Notes: generated by a model not told the origin, from the sequence alone. Shown: positions 42,701 through 51,671, numbered from the stretch's first letter. The stretch is DNA of 64,000 nt from an uncultured Duncaniella sp. (GCA_910586665.1 CAJUIX010000002.1:123250-187249), one strand, 5' to 3'. A program made the numbers and translations.

Positions 42701-44526
42701 GCGGAGGCGTCGGCATCCTTGTTGGTGCTTTCGAGTGTACCGATGGCGTTACCGTCGTGGAGGGATGTGTCAAGGGCTATATCCCGGTATGTCTCCTTGT
42801 TGTAGACAATGCTTGCAAGATCTATCTTTGCATCGATATATGTCGACTTGCTCATGGGGTTGTAGCCCATGCCGTCGACACTGGCTGTAGCCGTCACTCT
42901 TCCTATGCCGAGTTCAGGCATAAAGGCATCGACCGGGAAGTCATTGACATTGACGGTGGCCGTGTAGGACTCCGCCTTGCCGTTCCAACGGCCGGCACCT
43001 GCTATACGTCCGTCGCAGGTGGTCACAGTGACATCGCCCTCTACCCTTCCGGGATGATAGTTGACAGAACCGTCAAGTGCGAGGGCCGGGACTTTCTTTA
43101 TCGGAAGGAATGAGAACTGCTTGTCAGTAATGGTGGCGAGGTTGCCCTCTATTGCCAGCTCGCCACCGATTTTATCTGGATTGAAGGGATTGCTGACATC
43201 ACCCTGCATGGCTACATGAGCGAGGCCGGGCATACGCATGTCGAGAGTGTAGACATTGAGCAAGCTGCTTGTGCCGTCAATGTCGGCGGAGAGTGAAACC
43301 GGGGTAAGCGGCTTCAACATTGCCTGCATGTCAGGGAAGGCCATGCCTACCTCCTTGGGGTCGATGCGCCCGGATGCTTTCAGCGTCAACGGCAAATTCG
43401 GGTCTGTCATGAGGTCGCCGATGCCCATGCTCGCATTAAAGTTCAGTGAGGATTTCAGTGTCTCGATAGTGAAATCCTTGGCTGACATTACTTCGTCGGC
43501 CATTGAGAATACACCTTGTGCATACAGTTGCAGACCGCTGCGCTCGTGGGCGGATATGTGGCGGAGAGGGACACGGATTGATGTCCCTTTATTGTAGAAT
43601 GAGTCAACTTCAATGCTGACATCACTCACCTGTATGTAAGATGGGTCGAAACCTTTGAGCGGCTTCACCCCGCGCTGGGCATAGAGGCCGTCGCGGGCGG
43701 TGAGGCGCAAGGTGTCGGCAGTGATGGTCCACATTTCGGAGTCGGGCGTGGGTGCAACAGTGTCGGCCTTCGTAACCGCAGTCTCTGTCACAAGGGGATA
43801 AATATAGGCAACCGACACACTGTCGACTGTCAGTGAGCGCCCAAAAATCCGCTTTGTGCGCATATCGACAACTCCGTCGGCCAGCTGCATACGGTCAACA
43901 TGGCATCCGAGGCTGTCGATAATCGGGAGCATCTGCATCTCGTAGAAAAGATTGCTCACTGTGATACGGGAAGCCTTGACATGCCACGGGGTGCCCTGCG
44001 CGGTATCGACCGGGGCGACGGTCGAATCCTCGAGCATACGGAGTCGTACTCTCACGCCGTCAATGTCGACACTCGAGAGGTCGATGTTACCACTTTTTAG
44101 ATTAATACCGCTGCCGTCAATATCTGCCTTATCGATATTGGCGCGCAGCCACATAATCGAATCGCTGTTGCCGAGCTGGTAGAAGGCGCTGTCGAGTTCC
44201 GCTCCGCTAATCTGGATGTCGCCCTTGAAGAGCGGCATGAGCTTCACGTCGAGAGCCAGTTTCGACGAAGTGAGCATGGTATCGCCGTTGGCCTGGATAA
44301 CCTTGGCATCGTCGACTTTCAACTTCAGCGGGAAGCCCAGACGGAGACGGCCGACCTCAATCTTCATGCCGGTAGACTTTTCGACCTGTTCGGTGGCTAC
44401 CTTGACCGCGAAATCCTGAACGAATGGTACATAGAGGAGGAATGGTATCGCGACGAGCAGCAATACGAGTCCCAAAAGTGTCCAAAGAAAAGCTCTAAGA
44501 AGCTTTCTACCAATGCTACGGCTCAA
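39793..44526 (-). CDS. tamB: Translocation/assembly module protein TamB
   Basis: A 1577-residue AsmA-like protein that spans the periplasm. One N-terminal membrane helix (about residues 10-32) anchors it in the inner membrane. A long repeating beta-sheet taco fold follows, with many short amphipathic strands. The C-terminal DUF490/TamB domain (about 1150-1577) contains NGGFVRYTPPFMSEKNFAF and LYSFLTSRLNSWAANNIRG. It forms, with TamL, the bridge used for barrel-protein insertion or phospholipid flow to the outer membrane. The reading frame begins with TTG at 44526; an in-frame stop lies four codons upstream and no ATG occurs before residue 50, so TTG is the best start. Confidence 0.94.
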   Translation of the reverse strand: MSRSIGRKLLRAFLWTLLGLVLLLVAIPFLLYVPFVQDFAVKVATEQVEKSTGMKIEVGRLRLGFPLKLKVDDAKVIQANGDTMLTSSKLALDVKLMPLFKGDIQISGAELDSAFYQLGNSDSIMWLRANIDKADIDGSGINLKSGNIDLSSVDIDGVRVRLRMLEDSTVAPVDTAQGTPWHVKASRITVSNLFYEMQMLPIIDSLGCHVDRMQLADGVVDMRTKRIFGRSLTVDSVSVAYIYPLVTETAVTKADTVAPTPDSEMWTITADTLRLTARDGLYAQRGVKPLKGFDPSYIQVSDVSIEVDSFYNKGTSIRVPLRHISAHERSGLQLYAQGVFSMADEVMSAKDFTIETLKSSLNFNASMGIGDLMTDPNLPLTLKASGRIDPKEVGMAFPDMQAMLKPLTPVSLSADIDGTSSLLNVYTLDMRMPGLAHVAMQGDVSNPFNPDKIGGELAIEGNLATITDKQFSFLPIKKVPALALDGSVNYHPGRVEGDVTVTTCDGRIAGAGRWNGKAESYTATVNVNDFPVDAFMPELGIGRVTATASVDGMGYNPMSKSTYIDAKIDLASIVYNKETYRDIALDTSLHDGNAIGTLESTNKDADASARFDGRLEGDTVAWDLTANVRNVNLQALGFSPTLNRGSFDLSTAGKFNVVSSAIDAKADLNNIVWSLPDVDIVTRQPVNLTVVSSDSLLDAGLVNGDMNLKLNSRTSLFSFIDGLNVGMAEVMTQMDSMRVNVDSLHEAFPRFDMILDMGRNNVAANYLSKSSKIDFNRFTAGLHNDSLISLTVLANGLITGSTHLDSISFNAIQHGKYLVYRAEINNRPGTFDDFAHVTLNGFAGINRFAAYLKQQNIKGESGFNVGLSAMLVDSVVTVKLVPTKPTIAYKPWTINKDNFIKFDFATKHLEADLALQGDNSFIKIFTQHPEHGDSLDVHGYGNMPEVDDLVVQISQVHLQDWLSINPFAPPVKGDLNADMHFRYVDGVLTGKGGIGLQDLFYGRERVGDFDLAVDVANSPGGKLMADVSLMVDSVKTITAHGVLNDSTSGNPFLLDFRMIRFPLKVVNPFIPQGMATFSGMLNGEMKITGNMAHPIFNGFIDFDTTAVRVKMLGTSFAFSEEKIPVDSGIISLNDFTIKGCNENPLFVNGTVDARNIANLALNLSLKAKNIQVVKSDRAKGGADVYGKAFLDIDAKARGDMSMMNVNADMSILTGTNVTYVISEAAQTLTSQSSEDMVHFVQFNDTTTVLMADSIAKTAMALNLNARLQIEEGSIINVDLSANGSNKVHLLPAGDVTFSMSELNGDRMTGRININGGFVRYTPPFMSEKNFAFQEGSYVAFNGDMMNPILNVKAIDVIKANVTQEGQNSRLVNFDVILSITNTLDNMNVAFDLSTDDDITVQNELTSMSAEQRANQAMNMLLYNVYTGAGTKGNANLSGNQLYSFLTSRLNSWAANNIRGVDISFGIDQYDKTYGGSTSTTTSYSYRVSKTFFNDRFKIVVGGNYSTDADADENFSQNLINDISFEYMLNRSGSMYIRIFRHTGYESILEGEITQTGVGFVLKKKLNTLWELFGIRRD

Positions 44527-44659
44527 TGCAGATATAGTTTAGAGATTAGACTTGTGACGAATTGCATATATGGCAGAGATTAACGATATGTCATTACGGA
44601 CGCTCTGCGATATGATATATTAACCACAAAAGTACTATAAATGTTTTAAAATTTATTTT

Positions 44660-44667
44660 TAATTTTG
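44660..44667 (+). promoter_or_regulatory. -7 box of the membrane-protein/dus genes
   Basis: TAATTTTG, 28 bases before the ATG at 44696, in an AT-rich divergent region shared with tamB. No clear TTTG at -33. Confidence 0.4.
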
Positions 44668-44695
44668 CATTGTTTTAACAATTCGATTTAACACA

Positions 44696-45253
44696 ATGGC
44701 CGAAAAGAAAACAAAAACAGTGCTGACAGACGTGGCGCGAGTTGTAACTTTCATAGGTATAGGAGTTTGTGCCGCGATATCATATGCTTTGTATACTGAC
44801 ACATTAATAGACTGGTATATACCCGTCGGAGTTGCGGCAGCCTTCGCCCTATTTTCGGCCGGAGCTATGTATTACCGCTGGCGCTGGCTAACCGGGAACG
44901 ACAGCAAGGTGCTCAATTTCTGCTGCCACTCGGTCGTAGTCTTCATCATGCTTCTCTTTGTATTTTTCGGCGGTAATTACTGGCTTGCCGACGATTCAAG
45001 CGAGCACACCGAGCAGGTGACTGTCGAAAAACGCTACCGTATGAAACACAATCACACGCGCCGGGTCCGCAGAGGTGTCTATGTTCCGACCGGCTCTGTG
45101 TATTATACATATTCTATTGACGTCCGCTTCTCCGACGGTCGCGTAAAGTCGCTGTCAATACCTGAAAAGCGCTATCGTCGCATACGCACGGGGAGCACTA
45201 TACCCCTTGAAGTCGAAATGGGATTTTTCGGAGTGCCTGTAGTCAGGAATTAG
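44696..45253 (+). CDS. Membrane protein with three helices and a soluble C-terminal domain
   Basis: A 185-residue protein of unknown function. Hydrophobic segments lie at about residues 13-32, 38-58 and 76-98. They are followed by a soluble beta-rich domain (about 110-185) starting VEKRYRMKHNHTRRVRRG and containing VYYTYSIDVRFSDGRVKSL and GSTIPLEVEMGFFGVPVV. That end recalls the DUF3592-type pattern (two-strand motif with a small-residue turn then a membrane helix), but the match is loose. It is 4 bases from the dihydrouridine synthase gene, so the two are cotranscribed. No motif points to an enzyme. Confidence 0.75.
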   Translation: MAEKKTKTVLTDVARVVTFIGIGVCAAISYALYTDTLIDWYIPVGVAAAFALFSAGAMYYRWRWLTGNDSKVLNFCCHSVVVFIMLLFVFFGGNYWLADDSSEHTEQVTVEKRYRMKHNHTRRVRRGVYVPTGSVYYTYSIDVRFSDGRVKSLSIPEKRYRRIRTGSTIPLEVEMGFFGVPVVRN

Positions 45254-45257
45254 CCTT

Positions 45258-46193
45258 ATGACAGCCGCAAGACTGATGCTTGCCCCGCTGCAGGGCTTCA
45301 CCGAGGCTCCGTTCCGACGGTTTCATTCGGAAATATACGGCGGTGCTGATGCCGGCATCACCTACTTCTCCCCTTTTTTGAGAATCGAACATGGGGAGCC
45401 GCGTCAGCGTGACCTGCGCGACATAAAGTCAGAGTTGAACGCAGGGCTCCACCTCATCCCGCAGCTCATCTGCCGCAACGTGGGCGAATTTAACAGTCTC
45501 GTGGAAGAAATCCGGCTTGCCGGATTCAGCGAGATAGACCTTAACCTCGGCTGCCCCTTTGCGCCGCAGGTCCGCAAGGGACGCGGAACCGGCCTGCTTG
45601 CCAACCCCTCTGCCTTGGAAGAGATAGCCGCGGCCATGATTGCGATGCCTGATGTGGGATTCTCGGTCAAGATGCGTCTCGGCGTCAAGGCTCCAGACGA
45701 ATGGCGCAATGTCATGCCTATATTAAATAAGGTGGCGCTCTCGCATATCACAGTCCACCCGCGGACCGCAACTCAGCAATATGCCGGAGAGCTTTTCATG
45801 GATTCGTTTGCGCAACTGGCATCCGAAGCTGCCGCGCCTGTAATATTCAACGGCGACATACATACGCCTGCAATGATTGACCAAATCCTCTCGCTGCCCT
45901 CCCGCCCTGCGGGTGTCATGATCGGCCGGGGCGCCCTGATACGCCCCTCGCTCTTTGCCGAGTGGATTGAGCAGAGAGAATGGAGCAAGGATGAACGCAT
46001 AGAAAAGCTATTGCTGCTCCATGACAGAATCTTCGAATATTTTTCCCATAATCTTTGCGGCGACACACAGATTTTGTCAAAAATAAAACCCTACTGGGAA
46101 TTTTTTGGTCTCGAATTTGACCGTCGACAGGTGAAAAAGATTGCCAAGGCAAATAATATCCCAGCCTATAATGCCGCCATTTTGTCACTCTGA
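45258..46193 (+). CDS. tRNA-dihydrouridine synthase
   Basis: A 311-residue FMN-dependent Dus enzyme that reduces specific uridines in tRNA. The N-terminal LMLAPLQGFTEAPFRRFH is the FMN-binding family start. The catalytic cysteine lies in LNLGCPFAPQVRKGRGTGLL, the catalytic Lys in VGFSVKMRLGV, and VHPRTATQQYAG and FNGDIHT complete the barrel. The C-terminal helical domain is short, as in DusB/C-like members; the exact position modified cannot be told. It follows the membrane-protein gene by 4 bases. Confidence 0.93.
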   Translation: MTAARLMLAPLQGFTEAPFRRFHSEIYGGADAGITYFSPFLRIEHGEPRQRDLRDIKSELNAGLHLIPQLICRNVGEFNSLVEEIRLAGFSEIDLNLGCPFAPQVRKGRGTGLLANPSALEEIAAAMIAMPDVGFSVKMRLGVKAPDEWRNVMPILNKVALSHITVHPRTATQQYAGELFMDSFAQLASEAAAPVIFNGDIHTPAMIDQILSLPSRPAGVMIGRGALIRPSLFAEWIEQREWSKDERIEKLLLLHDRIFEYFSHNLCGDTQILSKIKPYWEFFGLEFDRRQVKKIAKANNIPAYNAAILSL

Positions 46194-46214
46194 GTCGAAT
46201 CTCCATTAACAAAA

Positions 46215-46245
46215 TTTGATTTTTGTAAAAAAATATTTACATTTG
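46215..46245 (+). promoter_or_regulatory. Promoter of the outer-membrane protein gene
   Basis: TTTG (46215-46218), a 19-base spacer and TACATTTG (46238-46245). The predicted leader is about 82 bases and AT-rich. Confidence 0.65.
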
Positions 46246-46330
46246 CGCATTAGACGTGCTAATGTAACGAAATGAAGATACATAGTGCTTAAACATCTAT
46301 AAACCCTGTCATTTGAAAATATCAACTTAA

Positions 46331-48643
46331 ATGAAACCACATCAATCACGTTTTTTGCTATTATCGCTTCTCGCTTTTTGCGCTTCGATAAATGGTGCCT
46401 ATGCCTTTAATATAAGCGGTATTGTCAGAAGTGCGGCCGACGACAATCCTCTCGCCGGCGTGACTATAGCCCTTACCGCAGATTCAATATCACCAATCGA
46501 GACCCAGACCTCGGCTGAAGGAACGTTTGCAATCAGCGACATATCAAACCAAAAAGGCCTCCGACTGACAGTCAACTCCCCCGGATATGACCCGCTTTCG
46601 ATGTCGATTATCAACGGCAATGAGGCAGATATGACCTTTAATGACCTGAGACTGTCGCCGTCCGGCATAGAGCTTGACGGCGTGGTAGTCAAAGCTGACA
46701 GAGTCGTAACACGCAATGACCATACTATCATTGTTCCGACCGATGCGGAGCGTGAACGCGCCACAAGTCCTCTCAATCTTCTCACAAACCTGTCGTTTAA
46801 CACCACATATCTGAAGATAAACGAGCCTCTGCGGACTATCACGATTGACGGCCAGGAGCCGACGATACTTATCAACGGTCAGCCGAAAGCGCTGCGTGAC
46901 TTTATGGCACTCTCGCCGGAGCGCATTGAGAAGGTGGACTTCGTGCTGCATCCCGAGCCTCGATTCGGCCGACCGTACATCAACATCATCACCCGCCCGA
47001 TAGAGAAAGGCGGAAGCGCGATGGTGGATGCCAATGCCGCTCTGACCACACCGAAAGAGTGGCACCAGGCAGCCGGCTCTTTCGTCAGGGACAATAAGGA
47101 ATTCTCCGTAAACTACGATGGTCTTTTCCGACGCGGAACCAAGGAATATTATGACCGCGAGGAGCGATACATCGGAGGCGGTAATGACATTGAACTCAGC
47201 TCGACAGGCCTTCCCTCGAAGACTATAGACCGCGAGCACCGGGTACAGTTCGACTATACCCAGGTCGGCAAAAATGACAATGTCATGTCGGTCACACTCG
47301 GACTTTACGCCCACAGCAACACCCGTCACCGCCTCTATGATGTCAAGGATATATCCTCCTCGTATCAGGAGAAAGGATACAACCATTACAATTTTATAGA
47401 TCCGTCACTAAACCTTTATTACCGCAACGGGAACATCGGAGGAGGTTCACTCGAAATGACAGGCGGAGCATACTATTCAAAAGGCGTCCTTAACGATGCC
47501 GTGAATTATTCAACCGGCTATGAGAATTTCAGCGACACGAAAAACAACGCCCTCGGTATTTTTGGCAACATATTCTATAAGAAAACTTTTTCATCCAAAT
47601 TTGGCACCCGCTTTGGCATAAACTACAGCTATAGCAATGCACTGAACCGCTACGACAACAGTGCGTCAGGCAAGGAAAGCGTACGCATGCGGGCACACAG
47701 TGCACTTGCCTACGCCACTGTCGACGGAACATTGCTGACAGTCTACTATTCATTAAACGCACAACTCGCCTATCACCGAATTTATTCCAACAGCTTCCGT
47801 CCGGGTGGTTCTGTCTACTTCTACCGTGAGCTTTGCAAAGGCCTTACAGGTTCATACACCTATCGGATATCCCCGTCAAGTCCGAATATCGCCTCTGTGA
47901 CCGATGTGCTCACGCCTGTCAACGAGCTTCTCTATCACATTGGCAACCCTTCGCTAAAAAGTTCTCTACGACAGACCCACAGTCTGAATTTCAACTATCG
48001 TAAGGACAAATTCAACGCGTCCTTATGGTCATCCTATTTCCGTCACTCCTCACCGCGCCTCAGTATCTATCGCTACATTTCGGACAAGGACAGCCCTATT
48101 GACGGAAAATTCCTCAACACGATTGAAAACGGACGCTATTGCGAAACATACGACGCCGGTCTCAGCCTCTCACTGTCAAACATTCTGAATCATTTCTCGA
48201 TAGGCGGCAATGTGAAATGGAACAAGGGGCTGACACGCGGGAAAGACTATATGTTTGAAAAGTGCAGCTGGGGTTCGTCGGTCCACGCCAATTTCTATGT
48301 CGACAGGTTCTCTGTAAACGCGAGCTTCTGCCTTATTCCGGCATATACACTCTATGATACAAACCTGTGTGAGGATATGCGCTTTAACTACATAAATTTC
48401 GGTTATAATTACAAAGACTGGTCGTTTACCCTTTCGTGGTCGCTCCCGTTTCAGAAGGACGGCATCAAGCAGCGCACATGGATTGTGTCGGACGTACACC
48501 CTCAATACGACATCATGCGTATGAAAGACCAGGCCAACCAAATCGCCATCGGTATCCGTTACCAGGCTGATTTCGGCCACAGCCTCAAAAAAGGCCGCCG
48601 AACACTTTATGGCAGCGGTTTTGACAAGGGAGTGAATCTCTAA
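46331..48643 (+). CDS. Outer-membrane beta-barrel protein with carboxypeptidase-like N-terminal domain
   Basis: 770 residues. Signal peptide about 1-25 (start MKPHQSRFLLLSLLAFCASI). A carboxypeptidase-D regulatory-like domain follows (about 26-105: ISGIVRSAADDNPLAGVTIA). A plug-like part (about 110-220) has ITIDGQEPTILINGQPKAL and ERIEKVDFVLHPEPRFG, where classical receptors have the plug. The rest (about 220-770) is a beta-barrel of the outer-membrane protein beta-barrel family (PF14905), rich in alternating aromatic residues. No TonB box can be pointed to with confidence and no SusD partner is nearby, so the cargo is unknown. Single-gene unit ended by a long perfect hairpin. Confidence 0.88.
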   Translation: MKPHQSRFLLLSLLAFCASINGAYAFNISGIVRSAADDNPLAGVTIALTADSISPIETQTSAEGTFAISDISNQKGLRLTVNSPGYDPLSMSIINGNEADMTFNDLRLSPSGIELDGVVVKADRVVTRNDHTIIVPTDAERERATSPLNLLTNLSFNTTYLKINEPLRTITIDGQEPTILINGQPKALRDFMALSPERIEKVDFVLHPEPRFGRPYINIITRPIEKGGSAMVDANAALTTPKEWHQAAGSFVRDNKEFSVNYDGLFRRGTKEYYDREERYIGGGNDIELSSTGLPSKTIDREHRVQFDYTQVGKNDNVMSVTLGLYAHSNTRHRLYDVKDISSSYQEKGYNHYNFIDPSLNLYYRNGNIGGGSLEMTGGAYYSKGVLNDAVNYSTGYENFSDTKNNALGIFGNIFYKKTFSSKFGTRFGINYSYSNALNRYDNSASGKESVRMRAHSALAYATVDGTLLTVYYSLNAQLAYHRIYSNSFRPGGSVYFYRELCKGLTGSYTYRISPSSPNIASVTDVLTPVNELLYHIGNPSLKSSLRQTHSLNFNYRKDKFNASLWSSYFRHSSPRLSIYRYISDKDSPIDGKFLNTIENGRYCETYDAGLSLSLSNILNHFSIGGNVKWNKGLTRGKDYMFEKCSWGSSVHANFYVDRFSVNASFCLIPAYTLYDTNLCEDMRFNYINFGYNYKDWSFTLSWSLPFQKDGIKQRTWIVSDVHPQYDIMRMKDQANQIAIGIRYQADFGHSLKKGRRTLYGSGFDKGVNL

Positions 48644-48648
48644 TAAAA

Positions 48649-48711
48649 TATTTGGATATAGCATTGGCGCCGGACATTTTTAGAGTTCGGCGCCAATGCT
48701 ATATCCAAATA
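48649..48711 (+). terminator. Perfect 24-bp inverted repeat after the outer-membrane protein gene
   Basis: The arms 48649-48672 and 48688-48711 are exact reverse complements over 24 bases, around a 15-base loop. It begins 6 bases after the stop codon. The likely role is transcription termination or 3'-end protection; the perfect length is well beyond the other hairpins in the window. Confidence 0.65.
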
Positions 48712-48724
48712 AATGTTTTGATTG

Positions 48725-48756
48725 ATTGTGTCGTAAGTGATTTTTGATTATTTTTG
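48725..48756 (+). promoter_or_regulatory. Promoter of cdsA
   Basis: ATTG (48725-48728, one base off TTTG), exactly 20 bases, TATTTTTG (48749-48756). The transcript would start near 48760, supporting ATG 48777 as the start rather than the in-frame start at 48744. Confidence 0.5.
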
Positions 48757-48776
48757 CAAAAATTTACTACAAAGCG

Positions 48777-49634
48777 ATGAAAAATCTCATATTACGAAGC
48801 ATAACAGGTATAATATATGTAGGTCTCATTTGTGGCTGCGTCCTTGCAGGAAGCTGGTCGTTTATAGTGTTCTTCGCACTGATTGCGATTGCCGCCCTTG
48901 AGGAATTCTATCATCTGAGCAACTCTGCTACCGGCGGAGAGAACATCACCACTCTTGTGATAGATGTTGCCGGCGGTCTGATTCTCTGTGTAGGTCTCGG
49001 ATGCGTCAACATGTCGCTCCTCTCACCCTTCACGACGGCTGTTCTCGGCGGGACTTTCTTCACCGTCTATCTGCTATATCTCGTCGTGCGTCTCGTCATG
49101 CAGCTCTACAGCCAGGAATCTTCTCCGCTGACCAATATTGCCTACTCCTACATGGGGCAGATGTACATAGCACTCCCTCTCGGACTCATGTCTATGTTCT
49201 ACACCCTTCCAAATGGTAAATACCTGCTCCTCGCCATGTTCATTATGATATGGCTCAATGACACCGGGGCTTTCTGCGTAGGCTCGCTGTTTGGAAAGCA
49301 CAAACTTTTCGAGCGCATCTCGCCCAAGAAGTCATGGGAGGGCTTTGTCGGCGGAGTGTTCTTTGCAGTAGCATCGTCATTTGCCTTCAAGTATCTCTTT
49401 CCCGAGTACTTCGAGTCTATCTCGCTCGGCGGTCTGTGCGGACTCGGCTTGGTCGTGAGCGCGTTTGCCACCTGGGGTGACCTCGTGGAGTCACTCATCA
49501 AACGTACACTCGGTGTAAAGGATTCCGGCAAGCTCCTGCCAGGTCATGGCGGTATCCTCGACCGCATCGACTCGCTCCTGCTCGTGATTCCCGCGACTCT
49601 GCTCTACCTGACAGCCCTCCAGCTCTATGCATGA
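48777..49634 (+). CDS. cdsA: Phosphatidate cytidylyltransferase
   Basis: Makes CDP-diacylglycerol from phosphatidate and CTP, the branch point of phospholipid synthesis; an integral inner-membrane enzyme. 285 residues with about eight membrane helices. The family signature is in the C-terminal third: WGDLVESLIKRTLGVKDSG then LPGHGGILDRIDSLL, and ERISPKKSWEGFVGG is typical. Start at ATG 48777 gives MKNLILRSITG and agrees with the promoter position. Confidence 0.95.
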   Translation: MKNLILRSITGIIYVGLICGCVLAGSWSFIVFFALIAIAALEEFYHLSNSATGGENITTLVIDVAGGLILCVGLGCVNMSLLSPFTTAVLGGTFFTVYLLYLVVRLVMQLYSQESSPLTNIAYSYMGQMYIALPLGLMSMFYTLPNGKYLLLAMFIMIWLNDTGAFCVGSLFGKHKLFERISPKKSWEGFVGGVFFAVASSFAFKYLFPEYFESISLGGLCGLGLVVSAFATWGDLVESLIKRTLGVKDSGKLLPGHGGILDRIDSLLLVIPATLLYLTALQLYA

Positions 49635-49716
49635 GGAGCTGTTCTGAACGCCTGACTTTCCAATACTGAAGATTATATCATTATTTTACATACTTACACT
49701 AATTTAATTTCCACAA

Positions 49717-51153
49717 ATGAAAAAATTCATTTGCTTTGCATTGGCCGGCGCAGGTATTTTGACCGCCTGTAATAACGGCAAAGATAATCAGCCGGTGGCT
49801 GAGACAAATGACGACGTGATTCTCCACGCATGGTCATGGTCATTCGACACAATCGCCGCAAACATGAAGGATATAGCCGATGCCGGTTATGCCTACGTCC
49901 AGACTTCCCCGGCCAACACCTGCTTTGTTGGTGAGAACGGGGGTATGGCACTCTTCTCACAGGAAGGAGACTCAGTGACAGGCAAGTGGTATTACTATTA
50001 TCAGCCTACCGACTGGAAAATCGGCAACTACCTGCTCGGCAACCGCGACCAGTTCAAGGCCATGATGGACAGTGCCAACAAGTATAACGTCAAAGTGATT
50101 GTCGACGTGCTCCCCAACCACACCGCCATTGACCATACAGCTGTGCTTCCCTCGCTCGACGAGGCTGTCGGCGGCCATGACAAGCTCTATCACGCCAACG
50201 GGTTCAATCCTATCGTCGACTACAACGACCGCTACCAGTGCACCACCGGCGAAATGGGCGGCCTCCCCGACGTCAACACCGAGAACCCCGACTTCCAGCA
50301 CTACTACATGACATATGTCAATGACCTTTTGAGCCTCGGTGTGAAGGGTTTCCGCTATGACACAGCCAAACATATCGGCCTCCCCTCCGATCCTCTTGAC
50401 AGCCTCGCCACACGCAATAATTTTTGGGACGTGGCTACAGGACGCGAGGAGGTCAAAGGTCTGAAACTCGCTGTTCCCGCCGATTCGCTCTTCATCTATG
50501 GCGAGGTACTCCAGGACAAGAATGTAAAGGAAGAGGAGTATGCCGAATATATGGATCTTACCGCGAGCGCCTACGGCCATGCGCTGCGCACAGTGCTTGA
50601 CAAGGCTGATTTCAGTGCTGACTCACTGCGCAACTGGCATCACCCCGTCGACGGGAAGCACCTCGTCACCTGGGTGGAGTCGCATGACACATACGCCAAC
50701 CAGCATGAATCGGCCGGGCTTACCGACGACCAGATTCGCATGGGCTGGGTGTTCCTGACAGCTCGTCAGAACGGCACTCCCCTCTTCTTCAGCCGTCCCG
50801 CCGGCAGCACCCGTCAGAACTACTGGGGCAACAACCGCGTAGGCGCCCGAGGCAATGACGAGTTCAAGCATCCCGAAGTTGTGGCTGTCAACAAATTCCG
50901 CCGCGACATGAGCGGCCAGCCCGAGACTATAGATGTCACCGACAACGGTGCTGTCATAGAAGTATCGAGAGGCAGCAAGGGTGCGGCAGTCATCAATATC
51001 TCCGACAGTAGGCAGACAGTGGAGACCCTCCCGACCCGGCTCCCTGACGGAGCCTACAGTGACAAGGTGCACGGAAGCTCGTTTAAAGTAAAGGATGGCA
51101 AACTCAGCGGCACTCTTGCGCCCATGAGTTCCTATCTGCTCTACAGCAAATAA
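49717..51153 (+). CDS. GH13 alpha-amylase-type lipoprotein
   Basis: A 478-residue glycoside hydrolase family 13 enzyme acting on alpha-1,4-glucans (starch, glycogen or maltodextrins). Lipoprotein signal: MKKFICFALAGAGILTAC, lipidated Cys18, then NNGKDNQ, without the acidic run that usually directs surface display, so a periplasm-facing position is possible. The (beta/alpha)8 barrel shows the conserved regions VIVDVLPNHTA, the nucleophile Asp in VKGFRYDTAKHIG, the acid/base Glu in FIYGEVLQD and the transition-state Asp in WVESHDTYAN. A C-terminal beta-domain follows (about 395-478). It stands alone without SusC/D partners. Confidence 0.93.
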   Translation: MKKFICFALAGAGILTACNNGKDNQPVAETNDDVILHAWSWSFDTIAANMKDIADAGYAYVQTSPANTCFVGENGGMALFSQEGDSVTGKWYYYYQPTDWKIGNYLLGNRDQFKAMMDSANKYNVKVIVDVLPNHTAIDHTAVLPSLDEAVGGHDKLYHANGFNPIVDYNDRYQCTTGEMGGLPDVNTENPDFQHYYMTYVNDLLSLGVKGFRYDTAKHIGLPSDPLDSLATRNNFWDVATGREEVKGLKLAVPADSLFIYGEVLQDKNVKEEEYAEYMDLTASAYGHALRTVLDKADFSADSLRNWHHPVDGKHLVTWVESHDTYANQHESAGLTDDQIRMGWVFLTARQNGTPLFFSRPAGSTRQNYWGNNRVGARGNDEFKHPEVVAVNKFRRDMSGQPETIDVTDNGAVIEVSRGSKGAAVINISDSRQTVETLPTRLPDGAYSDKVHGSSFKVKDGKLSGTLAPMSSYLLYSK

Positions 51154-51171
51154 AATTTAAGAAAATTTAAT

Positions 51172-51212
51172 TTCACAAGGCGCTGATGTGTAATACATTG
51201 GCGCCTTGTGAA
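51172..51212 (+). terminator. Terminator of the amylase gene
   Basis: TTCACAAGGCGC pairs perfectly with GCGCCTTGTGAA, and six further pairs inside (two of them G-U) bring the stem to 18 pairs with a 5-base loop. It begins 18 bases after the stop codon. Confidence 0.65.
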
Positions 51213-51266
51213 CTTTATTGGCTATAAAATTGTTAGCAAAATAGTAATAAAATTAAAAAATAATTG

Positions 51267-51274
51267 TAAATTTG
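51267..51274 (+). promoter_or_regulatory. -7 box of the DUF2582 gene
   Basis: TAAATTTG, giving a leader of nearly 100 AT-rich bases before the ATG at 51376. No -33 element is seen. Confidence 0.35.
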
Positions 51275-51375
51275 TAGCGCAACCGATAAATATCTTGAGT
51301 GATCTACATTGACAATCAAAGATGCAATCAAACAATTCTCTAATAACTTTTGTGTAACTTTTAATTTTTCTAACA

Positions 51376-51591
51376 ATGAACACTGACACAATCGGCCAGA
51401 ACGCCGGCAATGTTTGGGCAGCCCTCAACGAAGCCGAGGCACTCGGAACAAAGCAGCTAAAAAAACTTGCCAAGGTTAAAAACGATAAGGAGCTTTTCGC
51501 TGCTCTCGGCTGGCTCGCACGCGAAGGTAAAGTCAACTTCCAGGAGAGCGAGGACGGCAAGGAGTTGATCGTCTCTCTCATCCAGGGCTAA
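51376..51591 (+). CDS. Winged helix-turn-helix protein, DUF2582 type
   Basis: A 71-residue protein matching the small winged-helix DUF2582 family of Bacteroidetes. It has helices NAGNVWAALNEAEALGTKQLKKLAK, a turn, LFAALGWLAREGKVNF as the recognition region, and the wing QESEDGKELIVSLI. Such proteins are presumed DNA-binding, but no target is known. It is a single-gene unit with a long AT-rich leader and a GC-rich hairpin behind it, which fits high expression. Confidence 0.85.
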   Translation: MNTDTIGQNAGNVWAALNEAEALGTKQLKKLAKVKNDKELFAALGWLAREGKVNFQESEDGKELIVSLIQG

Positions 51592-51671
51592 GAATCACAC
51601 AGCCTTGTTCCCCCTGAAATAAATCTTTATCAATAACAAATATAAAAACCAAGGGGAGACAGACCGTTATA

